From assembly GCF_029761935.1 (NCBI RefSeq), contig NZ_CP121699.1:2108001-2172000 (forward strand): 64,000 bases of DNA, given 5' to 3'. The notes beneath the pieces are model-generated. The model had not been told where the DNA came from, made no database searches, and worked only from the letters and a program-made list of their open reading frames with translations. Both the position numbers and the translations under genes were made by a program. Below, in pieces: positions 54,859-63,765 of the stretch. Position 1 is the first letter of the stretch. Each line of letters starts with the position of its first letter. Source of the DNA: Microbacterium testaceum (GTDB lineage: Bacteria > Actinomycetota > Actinomycetes > Actinomycetales > Microbacteriaceae).

Positions 54859-56286
54859 ATGCTGAACATGGCTGAGGGTCTCGCGCGCCTCGAGGAGCTC
54901 GCCGCGCATCCCGTGGTCGCCACGCTCGCCCGGGTCTTCGCCGATGCCGGTCGCGATCTCGCGATCGTGGGCGGTCCCGTGCGCGATGCCCTGCTGGGGC
55001 GCGTGACCCACGATTTCGACTTCACCACCGACGCCCGTCCCGACGAGATCCTCGCGCTCGTGAAACCCGTCTCGAGCGTGCAGTGGGACGTCGGACGGGC
55101 GTTCGGCACCATCGGCGCGCGGGTGAAGGGCGAACAGGTCGAGATCACCACGTACCGCGCGGACAGCTACGACGGGGTCACCCGCAAGCCCACCGTCGAG
55201 TTCGGAGACACCCTCGAGGCCGACCTCAGCCGCCGCGACTTCACCGTGAACGCCATGGCGCTCCGCGTTCCCGCCCGCACGCTCGTAGACCCGACCGGCG
55301 GTGTGGAAGACCTCATCGCCGGCCGCCTGCGCACACCCATCGACCCCGCCGTGAGCTTCGGCGACGACCCCCTGCGTATGCTGCGCGGAGCCCGCTTCTC
55401 GTCGCAACTCGACTTCGTCCTAGACCCCGACACCCTCGACGCGATCCGCGAGTTGCGCAGCTCGCTCGCCATCGTCAGCCCCGAGCGCGTGCAGGCCGAA
55501 CTCGTGCGGCTCTTGCAGACGGATGATCCCGTCCGCGGCATCCGGGTTCTCGTCGAGACCGGTCTGATCGAGGAGTTCCTCCCCGAAGTCCCCGCCCTGC
55601 GCCTCGAAGTCGACGAGCACCACCACCACAAGGACGTCTACGAGCACTCGCTGACGGTGCTGCGCCAGGCGATCGCGCTCGAGAAGCAGCGACACCCGGA
55701 TACCGCCCCCGATGTGCCCCTGCGGCTGGCGGCGCTCCTGCACGACATCGGCAAGCCCGCCACCCGACGCCTCGAAGCGGGCGGGGGCGTCACCTTCCAC
55801 CACCACGACATCAAGGGCGCGCGCATGGCGCGAAAGCGCCTGCAGGCCCTGCGATTCGACGCCGCCACGACCACCGTCGTCGCCCGACTGGTCGAGCTGC
55901 ACCTGCGCTTCTTCGGCTACGCCGAGGGAGCGTGGACGGATGCCGCGGTCCGGCGCTACGTGCGCGACGCCGGCGACGAGCTCGAACGCCTGCACATCTT
56001 GACCCGGGCCGACGTGACCACGCGCAACAAGCGCAAGGCGCAGCGCCTGGCATCCGCGTACGACGACATCGAGGCCCGCATCGCCGCGCTCCGCGAGCAG
56101 GAGGAGATCGACTCGATCCGCCCCGAGCTCGACGGCAACCGCATTCAGGAGGTCCTCGGCCTCACGCCCGGTCGCGAGGTCGGCGAGGCCTACCGCTTCT
56201 TGCTCGAGCTGCGCCTCGACGAGGGCGTGCTGGGCGAAGAAGAGGCCGAGAAGCGCCTGCGCGAATGGTGGGCGGCGCGGGGCTGA
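54859..56286 (+). CDS. cca: CCA tRNA nucleotidyltransferase / PcnA-type with HD domain
   Basis: The 475-residue protein has a class II nucleotidyltransferase head with VGGPVRDALLGRVTHDFDF (the DxD metal pair) and RRDFTVNAMALRV, the fingers region with FGDDPLRMLRGARF, and an HD-type domain with LLHDIGKPATR and YEHS. It adds or repairs the 3' CCA of tRNA. ATG 54859 is chosen; an ATG three codons on and a GTG at 54835 are in frame. Confidence 0.94.
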   Translation: MLNMAEGLARLEELAAHPVVATLARVFADAGRDLAIVGGPVRDALLGRVTHDFDFTTDARPDEILALVKPVSSVQWDVGRAFGTIGARVKGEQVEITTYRADSYDGVTRKPTVEFGDTLEADLSRRDFTVNAMALRVPARTLVDPTGGVEDLIAGRLRTPIDPAVSFGDDPLRMLRGARFSSQLDFVLDPDTLDAIRELRSSLAIVSPERVQAELVRLLQTDDPVRGIRVLVETGLIEEFLPEVPALRLEVDEHHHHKDVYEHSLTVLRQAIALEKQRHPDTAPDVPLRLAALLHDIGKPATRRLEAGGGVTFHHHDIKGARMARKRLQALRFDAATTTVVARLVELHLRFFGYAEGAWTDAAVRRYVRDAGDELERLHILTRADVTTRNKRKAQRLASAYDDIEARIAALREQEEIDSIRPELDGNRIQEVLGLTPGREVGEAYRFLLELRLDEGVLGEEEAEKRLREWWAARG

Positions 56287-56607
56287 GGTCCGCGGCTTCC
56301 GGTGCGGCCGGGTCTCGGGCGGCGCGGCGGGAGCGGGCGACGGGCCGTGGTGCCCGGTATCAGGGTGAACGGCGCAGGTGCGCCCCGGCGCTCGCGTCGG
56401 GGCGCCGTTCGTGGCCCCGGGGCGTGGTTCGTGGCCCCGGGGCCACGAACGCACAGGGGCGACGGCGTCGAGGCGCGGCTCGAGCCGTACCGCTCGCTCG
56501 AACCGCGCCCCGAAACTCCGGACCTCAGTCCTCCTCGTCGTGGGCTTGGGCGAGGGCGGCGATTACGAGGTGGGTCAGGTCGATACTGACGATGCGCGGC
56601 TGGTCGG
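56287..56607. other. 321-base intergenic region with stacked GC-rich hairpins
   Basis: Between convergent cca and the HAAS gene. It holds a stem gcgccccg / cggggcgc (56380-56387 and 56398-56405) and the repeat described at 56406-56450. These could end both transcripts. No gene is supported. Confidence 0.6.
56406..56450. repeat. Direct repeat ending in a 24-bp perfect palindrome
   Basis: GTTCGTGGCCCCGGGG occurs twice (starting 56406 and 56427), the second time completed to the perfect palindrome 56427-56450 (arms GTTCGTGGCCCC / GGGGCCACGAAC). It may be a terminator or a short mobile/REP-like unit. Confidence 0.6.
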
Positions 56608-57714
56608 TCACGGCGTGACCGCCCCGAGCTGACCATCAGCATTTGGCTGGGGCATGGCTGTGGGGAGCGGTGTCTGGTCGGTTTTCGTTGCCGATTTCAC
56701 GACGTCCTCGGGGAGCGACTGCACCCGTGAGAACGGGAAGTCCGTAGGTTCCGCGTTCGCGATATCGTTCGGCGTCATCCAAGAACCCGCCGGCAACTCT
56801 CTGAGCGGGAAGATGTTCCAGGCGTCGTTACCCCCGGGCACCGGGTAGGGCACTGGCACCGGACCGCCGCCACCGTAGAAGTAGCCGTCGATCGTCTGCG
56901 GCCCCTGGTCACGTCCCACCGTGGTGAGCGGAGTGCCGTCCTGGTCGAACAGTTGAACGACGGGGATGGGGTTGCCCTCGGCGTCGAACGCGAAGATGTT
57001 GCGGATGCGCGAACCGTCGACCGAGAGCCCCGAGACTACGTAGGGCTCGGGAACCGCGTTGGCGCGGTTCAGCGCGAGGCCCACACCCTGCGCGAACAGG
57101 CCCGCGAGAATCGGAAGGGCGAGTACGGCGCCGATCGTCAGGAACGACCGCAGAATCCGCACGCCGTTTCCCGGGAGCCAACGCCCGCGGCCCCACTGCA
57201 CGCTCAGGGTGACGGCGGCGAGGAGGACCGCCCACGCGACCGCATTGCCGCCGAGGGCGAGGATGGCGCCGAGCAGGCCGCCGGAGACACTCGACGGCAC
57301 GACGATCCAGACCAACAGGTACAGGCAGACGTACCAGGTGGCGCCGCGAACCAGCCACCAGACCGGACGCAGCGCGCCGAACAGGTCCAGCATCCAGGCG
57401 CCGACCGGGTTTCTCTGAATGACCTCGCCGACCTCGCGCCACCCGTCCTCCACCTGCTTCAAGAGCGGCTCGCGTTTCCGGGCTGTGCGAGGCGCACCAC
57501 GCTCGGGGAGCCCCGCGGCGGAGCGGAGTTCGGCGGCGTAGGCGGCGGCGTCCGGGGTCTCGAAGTGCTCTCCGGCCTCCGCGGCCTGATCCGACAGATC
57601 CGCTTCGAGACCGTCGAGCAGGTCATCGACCTCGTCGACGGGGAGATCATCGAGATGAGAGCGGACGGCGGCGGCGAAGGCGCGGATATCGTCGTGGACG
57701 GTCGTGGTGGTCAT
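56608..57714 (-). CDS. HAAS/DUF1700-type membrane protein
   Basis: The 368-residue protein has a cytoplasmic helical HAAS domain (~1-80, VRSHLDDLPVDEVDDLLDGL), four membrane helices (~125-225) and an extracellular C-terminal region rich in Pro and Gly with a YFYGGGG loop. HAAS proteins are typically encoded with PadR regulators, as here, and many modulate ABC exporters or membrane stress. Its start overlaps the PadR stop (ATGA). Confidence 0.85.
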   Translation of the reverse strand: MTTTTVHDDIRAFAAAVRSHLDDLPVDEVDDLLDGLEADLSDQAAEAGEHFETPDAAAYAAELRSAAGLPERGAPRTARKREPLLKQVEDGWREVGEVIQRNPVGAWMLDLFGALRPVWWLVRGATWYVCLYLLVWIVVPSSVSGGLLGAILALGGNAVAWAVLLAAVTLSVQWGRGRWLPGNGVRILRSFLTIGAVLALPILAGLFAQGVGLALNRANAVPEPYVVSGLSVDGSRIRNIFAFDAEGNPIPVVQLFDQDGTPLTTVGRDQGPQTIDGYFYGGGGPVPVPYPVPGGNDAWNIFPLRELPAGSWMTPNDIANAEPTDFPFSRVQSLPEDVVKSATKTDQTPLPTAMPQPNADGQLGAVTP

Positions 57715-58070
57715 CGTGCGTCTCCGATCGTGCGCAGCTTCGGGGTGGGAGTGGTGTCGTCGAGAAGGCTCGTCATGGCGGACGAGAAGTGCGTCCAGCT
57801 GGCGCGTTGCGCGTCGAGCAGCTCGCGCCCCTGCGGGTTGATCGCGTAGTACTTGCGGTGCGGCCCGCCTTCCGATGGCACGACGTAGCTCGACAGCGCG
57901 CCCGCGGAGTACAGGCGCCGCAGCGTTCCGTACACCGAGGCGTCGCCGACCTCGCCGAGCCCCGCTTCGCGCAGGCGCCGCACGATGTCGTACCCGTACC
58001 CGTCATCGTGCTGCACGACCGCGAGCACCGCGGCATCCAGCACCCCCTTCAACAGCTGCGTCGTATCCAC
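57711..58070 (-). CDS. PadR-family transcriptional regulator
   Basis: The 119-residue winged-helix protein has DDGYGYDIVRRLREAGL, VYGTLRRLYSAGAL and GPHRKYYAINPQGRELL, the core PadR pattern. It probably represses its own operon with the HAAS gene. GTG 58070 is chosen because the helical core starts there and a dyad operator lies 38-54 bases upstream; a longer in-frame opening runs through the operator and terminator. Confidence 0.93.
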   Translation of the reverse strand: MDTTQLLKGVLDAAVLAVVQHDDGYGYDIVRRLREAGLGEVGDASVYGTLRRLYSAGALSSYVVPSEGGPHRKYYAINPQGRELLDAQRASWTHFSSAMTSLLDDTTPTPKLRTIGDAR

Positions 58071-58107
58071 GCGGCCCCCTTCGCTTGTCTGCCTCGGACA
58101 GTACCAC

Positions 58108-58124
58108 GCACTGCGTAGTAGTGC
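58108..58124. promoter_or_regulatory. Candidate PadR operator
   Basis: The dyad GCACT-N7-AGTGC lies just upstream of the PadR start, where an autorepressor site would be expected. The symmetry is short but exact. Confidence 0.5.
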
Positions 58125-58154
58125 GGAGTGCACACCCGGGTGATTTCGGAACAC

Positions 58155-58193
58155 CGAGGGGGTGGCATCCATGCTCCGGATGCCACCCCCTCG
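58155..58193. terminator. Strong hairpin terminator of the alcohol dehydrogenase gene
   Basis: A perfect 16-bp stem cgagggggtggcatcc / ggatgccaccccctcg with a 7-base loop lies just downstream of the minus-strand dehydrogenase gene. Its arms contain the genome's over-represented GGATGCC/GGCATCC heptamer. Confidence 0.88.
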
Positions 58194-58202
58194 AGGTTCG
58201 CG

Positions 58203-59237
58203 TCAGGGCACGACGACGGCGCGGCCGCGCACCTGCCCCTTGTGCAGCTTCGCGTACGCCTCGACGGCACCGTCGAAGCCGTAGCGCTCGACGTGGACGC
58301 CGACCGCGCCGCTGCGCGCGAGGTCGAGCACCTCGATGAGCTCGCTGCGGGTGCCCCAATAGGGAGCGCGCACCGCGGCGCCCATCGGCGTGGAGAAGAA
58401 CCCGGCCGGCATGATGCCTCCGCCGATGCCGACGATGTGGATGAAGCTGTCCATCCCGGCGACCGCGCGCGCGAGATCGATCGTGGGCTGCACGCCGACG
58501 AAGTCGAAGACCGCCGTGGCGCCGAGTCCGTTCGTGAGCTCGCGGATGCGGTCGGCCGCGTGCTCGTCGGAGTTCACCGTGTGGTGGGCGCCGACTTCGC
58601 GAGCGAGGGCCAGCTTGTCTTCGCCGAGGTCGACGGCGATGACGGTGGCCTGGGTGATCGCGCGGAGGATCTGCACACCGACGTGACCGAGGCCGCCGAC
58701 GCCGATGACGACGGCCGTCGCGCCGGGGTACAGCTTCTCTTTCGCCGAGACGATCGCGTGGTACGGGGTGAGCCCGGCATCCGTCAGCGAGACCGTCTCG
58801 ACGGGATCGAGGTCGCCCAACGGGGCGAGGTGACGCGGGTCATCGACGATCACGTATTCGGCCATGGCGCCCGGGCTGCCCAGGCCCGGAGGGGTGATGC
58901 CCATCTCGGCCGCGTAGGGGCAGTAGTTCTCGGCACCGTGGGCGCACGCGTGGCAGCGCCCGCAGCCCCACGGTCCGTAGATCGCGTAGGCCGCGCCGAT
59001 CTCGACACCCTCGACGCCCTCGCCGAGTTCGTCGACGACACCCGCGCCCTCGTGGCCGAGGGTGAGCGGCAGGCCGTAGGTGTACTGGTCTTCGGGGAGG
59101 TCCATCACGAACCAGTCGGAGTGGCACAGCCCCGCCGCGGTCACCTTCAGACGCACCTGGCCCGGGCCCGCGTGGGGCTCCTCGATCTCGACGACCTCGG
59201 GTCCTTTGCCGATCTCGCGGTACTGCACAGCCTTCAT
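58203..59237 (-). CDS. Zinc-dependent NAD(P) alcohol dehydrogenase
   Basis: The 344-residue MDR enzyme has catalytic zinc ligands Cys38 (GLCHSDW) and His62-Glu63 (GHEGAG), a structural zinc loop with Cys92, 95, 98 and 106 (GCGRCHACAHGAENYC), and a Rossmann motif GVGGLGHVG (~179-187). It oxidises alcohols to aldehydes, which the aldehyde dehydrogenase 2.5 kb away could take further. ATG 59237 (MKAVQYREIG) is chosen over an in-frame start 9 codons upstream. Divergent from the GAF regulator gene. Confidence 0.95.
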   Translation of the reverse strand: MKAVQYREIGKGPEVVEIEEPHAGPGQVRLKVTAAGLCHSDWFVMDLPEDQYTYGLPLTLGHEGAGVVDELGEGVEGVEIGAAYAIYGPWGCGRCHACAHGAENYCPYAAEMGITPPGLGSPGAMAEYVIVDDPRHLAPLGDLDPVETVSLTDAGLTPYHAIVSAKEKLYPGATAVVIGVGGLGHVGVQILRAITQATVIAVDLGEDKLALAREVGAHHTVNSDEHAADRIRELTNGLGATAVFDFVGVQPTIDLARAVAGMDSFIHIVGIGGGIMPAGFFSTPMGAAVRAPYWGTRSELIEVLDLARSGAVGVHVERYGFDGAVEAYAKLHKGQVRGRAVVVP

Positions 59238-59550
59238 GGCGTTCCTTTCTGTCGGTCCTTCCACCGTGCGCTCGCCGGCCGTGGGCGGTAACGGGGGTTG
59301 ACGGCGTTTCGAGGGGATCGGGAACCGTTCTCATCGCCAGGGGACGAAGGGCTGCCTCGCGCCCGGTGCCGCTGGACCGCGCGCACGTCGTGTCATGGGA
59401 GGTCGCGCCGTAACGGGGCACGTTTCGGGCAGTGGGGTGGTCGACGCCCGCCCCGGTGCACCGAGTGCGCCCCAGTGATGCCCGCCCTCCCCTACGCGCA
59501 CCACGCGACCTACACTGGGAGCCACCTCCGTCACCGCCGATGGGAGTCCC
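59238..59550. other. 313-base divergent promoter region
   Basis: Between the alcohol dehydrogenase and regulator genes; it should hold both promoters. GTAACGGGG occurs twice (about 59288 and 59412) and could be a regulator half-site. A clear long dyad is not seen, and no gene is supported. Confidence 0.45.
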
Positions 59551-60837
59551 GTGCCCTCTCCATGGTCGCGACCGACTGTTTCCCCCGAGACCTCGGGGCT
59601 GTTGATCGCGCGTGCTCACGAGGAGCTCATCGCCGGCAACGACGACCGCCGACTCGACGACGTGCGACCGCTCGTGCAGGAGTCGTGGCGGAGGTCCTTG
59701 GCATCCCTCGTCGGCCCCGAAGGTCTTCCTCCGCTCGACCTTCCCAGCGGTGAGTTGGAGGCCTACCGCCGCGCTCACCCGCTCGCCGGGGTCATGGACA
59801 TGGTGCGTTCTCTGCTCCTGCCCGGAACTGCGGAGGAATCGGGCGTGGTCGTGGCGGTCGGCGACGCCGCGGGCCGTCTGCTGTGGGTCGAAGGCGATCG
59901 TCACATCCGCGCCCTGACCGGCGACATGGGGTTCGTGGCGGGGGCGAACTGGGCGGAGGATGCCGTGGGCACGTCCGCTCCCGGAACGGCGCTGACTCTC
60001 GACAGGTCGGTGCAGATCCGCGGTGCCGAGCACTTCAATCGCCTTGTGCAGCCGTGGTCCTGCACCGCGGCGCCCGTGCACGATCCCGAGACGCGGCGTC
60101 TGCTCGGCGTGATCGACGTCACCGGAGGGCCCGAGGCCGTGACCCCTCAAGCCCAGTTGTTGGTGGATGCCACGGCCCGGGCGATCGAGAGCGAGATCCT
60201 CGTGGGGCGGCTCCGTGCTCAGCAGGCTCCTCCCCCGCGGCGGTCCGCGCCGGAGCGGGCTCTGCTGCGCATCCTCGGGCGGGATCGTGCGCTGCTCGAG
60301 GTCGGGGGTGCGTCGGTCGAGTTGAGCGCCCGGCACGCCGAGATCCTTCTGCTGCTCGCCGTGCACCGGGAGGGGTTGTCGGCCGAGGCCCTGAGCGAGG
60401 CGGTGTACGGCCACGCCGCCGTCGAGACGCTGCGGCCCGAGATGGTGCGGCTTCGGCGCGCGCTCGTGCCGGTGGCGCCGCGTCTCGTTCCGGCATCCCG
60501 CCCCTATCGACTGCCCGTGGGCCTCGAGACCGACGCCCAGCACGTGCTGTCGCTGCTGGACAGGGGTGCGCATCGCGTGGCGCTCGCCGCGTACGCCGGA
60601 CCGGTGCTGCCGGAGTCGGAGGCGCCGGGAGTGGTCGAGGTGCGCGAATCGGTGCGCTCGGCGCTGCGAGAGGCCCTCATCGAAGAGGCGGGGGTCGACG
60701 TCCTGCTCGCCTACGCCGAGACAGCCGACGCGCGCGATGACGAAGAGGTGCTGCGGCTCTGCCTCGAGCTGGTTCCCGCCCGCTCCCCCAAGCGAGCGGG
60801 ACTGGTTTCTCGATTGGAGCGTCTCGCTCGGGGGTGA
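59551..60837 (+). CDS. GAF-domain transcriptional regulator with winged-helix-like C-terminus
   Basis: The 428-residue protein starts like AcoR/sigma54-activator regulators: VQESWRRSL, then a GAF domain (~65-235) with GFVAGANWAEDAVGTSAPGTAL. But the AAA+ and Fis parts are missing. Instead ~245-340 has a compact domain with HAEILLLLAVHREGLSAEAL and LRPEMVRLRRALV, resembling OmpR/BTAD winged helices. It probably senses a small alcohol or aldehyde and controls the flanking dehydrogenases. GTG start at 59551. Confidence 0.85.
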   Translation: MPSPWSRPTVSPETSGLLIARAHEELIAGNDDRRLDDVRPLVQESWRRSLASLVGPEGLPPLDLPSGELEAYRRAHPLAGVMDMVRSLLLPGTAEESGVVVAVGDAAGRLLWVEGDRHIRALTGDMGFVAGANWAEDAVGTSAPGTALTLDRSVQIRGAEHFNRLVQPWSCTAAPVHDPETRRLLGVIDVTGGPEAVTPQAQLLVDATARAIESEILVGRLRAQQAPPPRRSAPERALLRILGRDRALLEVGGASVELSARHAEILLLLAVHREGLSAEALSEAVYGHAAVETLRPEMVRLRRALVPVAPRLVPASRPYRLPVGLETDAQHVLSLLDRGAHRVALAAYAGPVLPESEAPGVVEVRESVRSALREALIEEAGVDVLLAYAETADARDDEEVLRLCLELVPARSPKRAGLVSRLERLARG

Positions 60838-60916
60838 CACTCCGCGCTCGCCCGGCGCTACCAGGGGATTTCCCGAGAGCGTCCCCGATGTCGGAGGCCC
60901 TCGTTACGCTGAACAT

Positions 60917-61441
60917 ATGGACGAAAACGCGCTCGACATCTTCTCGGCAGCACGCGCCCGTCGCGACGTGGGGCGTATCCGCGAGGCCCTCGCCGAGGTC
61001 AAGGCGGGTGACGTCGCGCGCGTCATCGTCCGCTCCCCGCGCTACGGCCTGTACGCGCTCGAGGGCACCGTGCGCATCGGCGTGGGCGGGCAGCCGCTCG
61101 TGGGCGACGTCATCCTCGCCACGAGCGCCGAGATCCAGCGCATCGACCTCGGCATCGAGGTTCCCCAGCCCGCGCTCGAGGCCGATGTCGTCGATCCCTC
61201 GACCCTCCCCCACGGAACGCCCGTGCGCGTGACCTTCCTCACGCCGACGCACCAGACCTTCGCCCTCACCGGCCCGATCACGGCGGGCAACGACCGCTTC
61301 CTGCTCGTCGGCAGCTGGATCGTCGCCGATGACCGCGCGATCGCGCCGCGCGTGCAGAGCATCGAGCGCCTCGACGGCGTCGACCTGCACGAGGTCAACG
61401 TGCCCCCGCTGCGCTCGGTGCTCGCCGACGCCGACGCGTAG
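60917..61441 (+). CDS. Small beta-rich protein of unknown function
   Basis: The 174-residue soluble protein has a short helical start (MDENALDIFSAARARR) and then strand-rich sequence with many Val, Ile and Gly turns. No known catalytic motif is visible. It lies 79 bases after the regulator and is followed by a clear terminator, so it is probably a separate small transcription unit. I recognise no named family. Confidence 0.7.
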   Translation: MDENALDIFSAARARRDVGRIREALAEVKAGDVARVIVRSPRYGLYALEGTVRIGVGGQPLVGDVILATSAEIQRIDLGIEVPQPALEADVVDPSTLPHGTPVRVTFLTPTHQTFALTGPITAGNDRFLLVGSWIVADDRAIAPRVQSIERLDGVDLHEVNVPPLRSVLADADA

Positions 61442-61456
61442 ACAGCGCTCGCTCGA

Positions 61457-61490
61457 ACGGATGCCGTGGCCCGAGGGTCGCGGCATCCGT
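61457..61490 (+). terminator. Hairpin terminator
   Basis: A 10-bp stem ACGGATGCCG / CGGCATCCGT with an inner GC-rich loop lies 16 bases after the 174-residue gene and is followed by CTTTCT. Confidence 0.85.
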
Positions 61491-61704
61491 CTTTCTGTCC
61501 GGCCGTCCTGCCCGCGCCGAAGCCGCATTCGTTCGTCGACGACGCACCCGTTTCGCGTCGAACTGGTGCGGTCTCGTCGAACGAACGCGTCCTGAGCGCA
61601 CGCCCGCTCGCCCGTGCAACCCGATGCAACCTCCTGCGGCGTACCGTCGGCGCATCGCCGCCCGAAGCCGACGCGGCGACTCATGACCGTCGAAGGAGAC
61701 ACGC

Positions 61705-63255
61705 ATGACCATCGTCGAAGAAGGCGTATCCAGCGTCTACGCCGCCCCCGGAACCCGCGGGGCCGTCGCCGAGTACCGCTCGCGGTACGGGCACTACATC
61801 GGCGGCGAATGGGTCGAACCCCACTCCGGGGAGTACTTCGAGAACATCACCCCCGTCACCGGCAAGCCGTTCTGCGAGGTCGCCCGCGGCGACGCGCACG
61901 ACATCGACCGCGCGGTCGAGGCCGGGTGGAAGGCGTTCGCGTCGTGGAAGAAGACCACTCCCGCCGAGCGCAGCGTCATCCTGAACAAGATCGCCGACCG
62001 CATCGAAGAGAACCTCGAGAAGATCGCCGTCGCCGAGACGTGGGAGAACGGCAAGCCGGTGCGCGAGACCCTCGCCGCCGACATTCCCCTCACGGTCGAT
62101 CACTTCCGCTACTTCGCGGGCGTGCTGCGGGCGCAGGAGGGCTCGCTCAGCCAGCTCGACGAGAACACCGTGGCGTACCACTTCAACGAGCCGCTCGGTG
62201 TGGTGGGTCAGATCATCCCGTGGAACTTCCCGATCCTCATGGCCGCGTGGAAGCTCGCTCCGGCCCTCGCCGCGGGCAACTGCGTCGTGATCAAGCCGGC
62301 CGAGCAGACGCCGGCGTCGCTGCTCTTCCTGTTCGACATCATCGGTGACCTGCTCCCCGCGGGCGTGGTGAACATCGTCAACGGCTTCGGCATCGAGGCG
62401 GGTGCACCGCTCGCGCAGCACAAGCGGATCCGCAAGATCGCCTTCACGGGCGAGACCACGACCGGCCGCCTCATCATGCAGTACGCCTCGCAGAACCTCA
62501 TCCCGGTGACGCTCGAACTCGGTGGCAAGAGCCCCAACGTCTTCTTCGAGGACGTCGCCCTGCACAACGACGACGCGTACTACGACAAGGCGCTCGAGGG
62601 CTTCACGATGTTCGCGCTGAACCAGGGCGAGGTCTGCACGTGCCCGTCGCGCTCGCTCATTCAGCGGTCGATCTACGACCAGTTCCTCGGCGACGGCCTC
62701 GAGCGCGTGAAGAAGGTGCGTCAGGGCAACCCGCTCGACCCCGAGACGATGATCGGCGCGCAGGCCTCGAACGACCAGCTCGAGAAGATCCTGTCGTACA
62801 TCGACATCGGCACGCAGGGCGGCGCGAAGCTCCTCACGGGCGGTGAGCGTGTCGACCTCGGCGGCGACCTGTCGGGCGGCTACTACGTCGCCCCGACCGT
62901 GTTCGAGGGCACGAACGACATGCGCATCTTCCAGGAGGAGATCTTCGGCCCCGTGCTGTCGGTTACGTCGTTCGACGACTTCGACGACGCCATCTCGATC
63001 GCCAACGACACGCTCTACGGCTTGGGCGCGGGCGTCTGGGCACGCAGTGGCGACACCGCCTACCGTGCCGGTCGCGCGATCGAGGCGGGCCGCGTCTGGA
63101 CGAACACGTACCACCAGTACCCCGCGCACGCGGCGTTCGGCGGATACAAGCAGTCGGGCATCGGTCGCGAGAACCACCTCAAGATGCTCGATCACTACCA
63201 GCAGACGAAGAACCTGCTCGTGTCGTACGCCGACGGGGCGATGGGCTTCTTCTGA
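61705..63255 (+). CDS. NAD(P)-dependent aldehyde dehydrogenase
   Basis: The 516-residue ALDH-superfamily enzyme has the cofactor segment [20 protein letters not shown], catalytic Glu271 (LELGGKSPN) and nucleophile Cys311 ([11 protein letters not shown]), with the C-terminal [12 protein letters not shown]. This fits acetaldehyde/propionaldehyde-type enzymes that complete alcohol oxidation. It follows an ATG with AGGAG upstream. DUF779, its usual partner gene, follows. Confidence 0.96.
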   Translation: MTIVEEGVSSVYAAPGTRGAVAEYRSRYGHYIGGEWVEPHSGEYFENITPVTGKPFCEVARGDAHDIDRAVEAGWKAFASWKKTTPAERSVILNKIADRIEENLEKIAVAETWENGKPVRETLAADIPLTVDHFRYFAGVLRAQEGSLSQLDENTVAYHFNEPLGVVGQIIPWNFPILMAAWKLAPALAAGNCVVIKPAEQTPASLLFLFDIIGDLLPAGVVNIVNGFGIEAGAPLAQHKRIRKIAFTGETTTGRLIMQYASQNLIPVTLELGGKSPNVFFEDVALHNDDAYYDKALEGFTMFALNQGEVCTCPSRSLIQRSIYDQFLGDGLERVKKVRQGNPLDPETMIGAQASNDQLEKILSYIDIGTQGGAKLLTGGERVDLGGDLSGGYYVAPTVFEGTNDMRIFQEEIFGPVLSVTSFDDFDDAISIANDTLYGLGAGVWARSGDTAYRAGRAIEAGRVWTNTYHQYPAHAAFGGYKQSGIGRENHLKMLDHYQQTKNLLVSYADGAMGFF

Positions 63256-63261
63256 GTCGCA

Positions 63262-63294
63262 GCGGCGCCGGGGCCTTTCGGGCCTCGGCGCCGC
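63262..63294 (+). terminator. Hairpin terminator after aldehyde dehydrogenase gene
   Basis: A long GC stem gcggcgccggggcc / gggcctcggcgccgc with a TTTC loop begins 6 bases after the stop codon. Confidence 0.8.
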
Positions 63295-63300
63295 CTCGCC

Positions 63301-63353
63301 ATGTCCCACAAATGGTCGTCTGAGCATTCCCCAGACGACCGAAAGTGGGACAT
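63301..63353. repeat. 22-bp imperfect inverted repeat between ALDH and DUF779 genes
   Basis: Arms 63301-63322 (atgtcccac...tggtcgtctg) and 63332-63353 (cagacgacc...gtgggacat) pair except for four central bases, with a 9-base loop. It lies upstream of DUF779 and could be a regulatory hairpin or a small inserted repeat. Confidence 0.7.
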
Positions 63354-63372
63354 CGTTCGAAAGGAACGGGAC

Positions 63373-63762
63373 ATGGCCGAGTTCTCTCGCGTCGATGTGA
63401 CGGATGCCGCGGCCGCGCTGCTGCGCGAGCTGACGGCCACGCACGGGCCGCTGATGTTCCACCAGTCCGGCGGGTGCTGCGATGGCAGCTCCCCCATGTG
63501 TTACCCGGTGGGCATGTTCATCACGGGGCCTAGCGACGTGCACCTCGGCGACATCGATGCGGGTCTCGACGACCCGATCGAGGTCTACATGTCGGAGTCG
63601 CAGTTCGAGTACTGGAAGTTCACGCACCTGACGATCGACGTCGTCCCCGGTCGTGGCGCGGGCTTCTCGGTCGAGGGACCGACGGGCATGCGCTTCCTCA
63701 TCCGCTCCCGGATGCTGACGGAGGAGGAGGCGGAGGCGTTCGGGGTGGGCGCCGACCGCTGA
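63373..63762 (+). CDS. DUF779 family protein
   Basis: The 129-residue protein contains the family Cys cluster HQSGGCCDGSSPMCYP, suited to metal or thiol chemistry. DUF779 genes commonly sit next to aldehyde dehydrogenase genes, as here, suggesting a supporting role in aldehyde oxidation; the activity is unknown. ATG 63373 is chosen because GGAACGGG lies just upstream; a longer frame starts inside the hairpin. Confidence 0.92.
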   Translation: MAEFSRVDVTDAAAALLRELTATHGPLMFHQSGGCCDGSSPMCYPVGMFITGPSDVHLGDIDAGLDDPIEVYMSESQFEYWKFTHLTIDVVPGRGAGFSVEGPTGMRFLIRSRMLTEEEAEAFGVGADR

Positions 63763-63765
63763 CCG

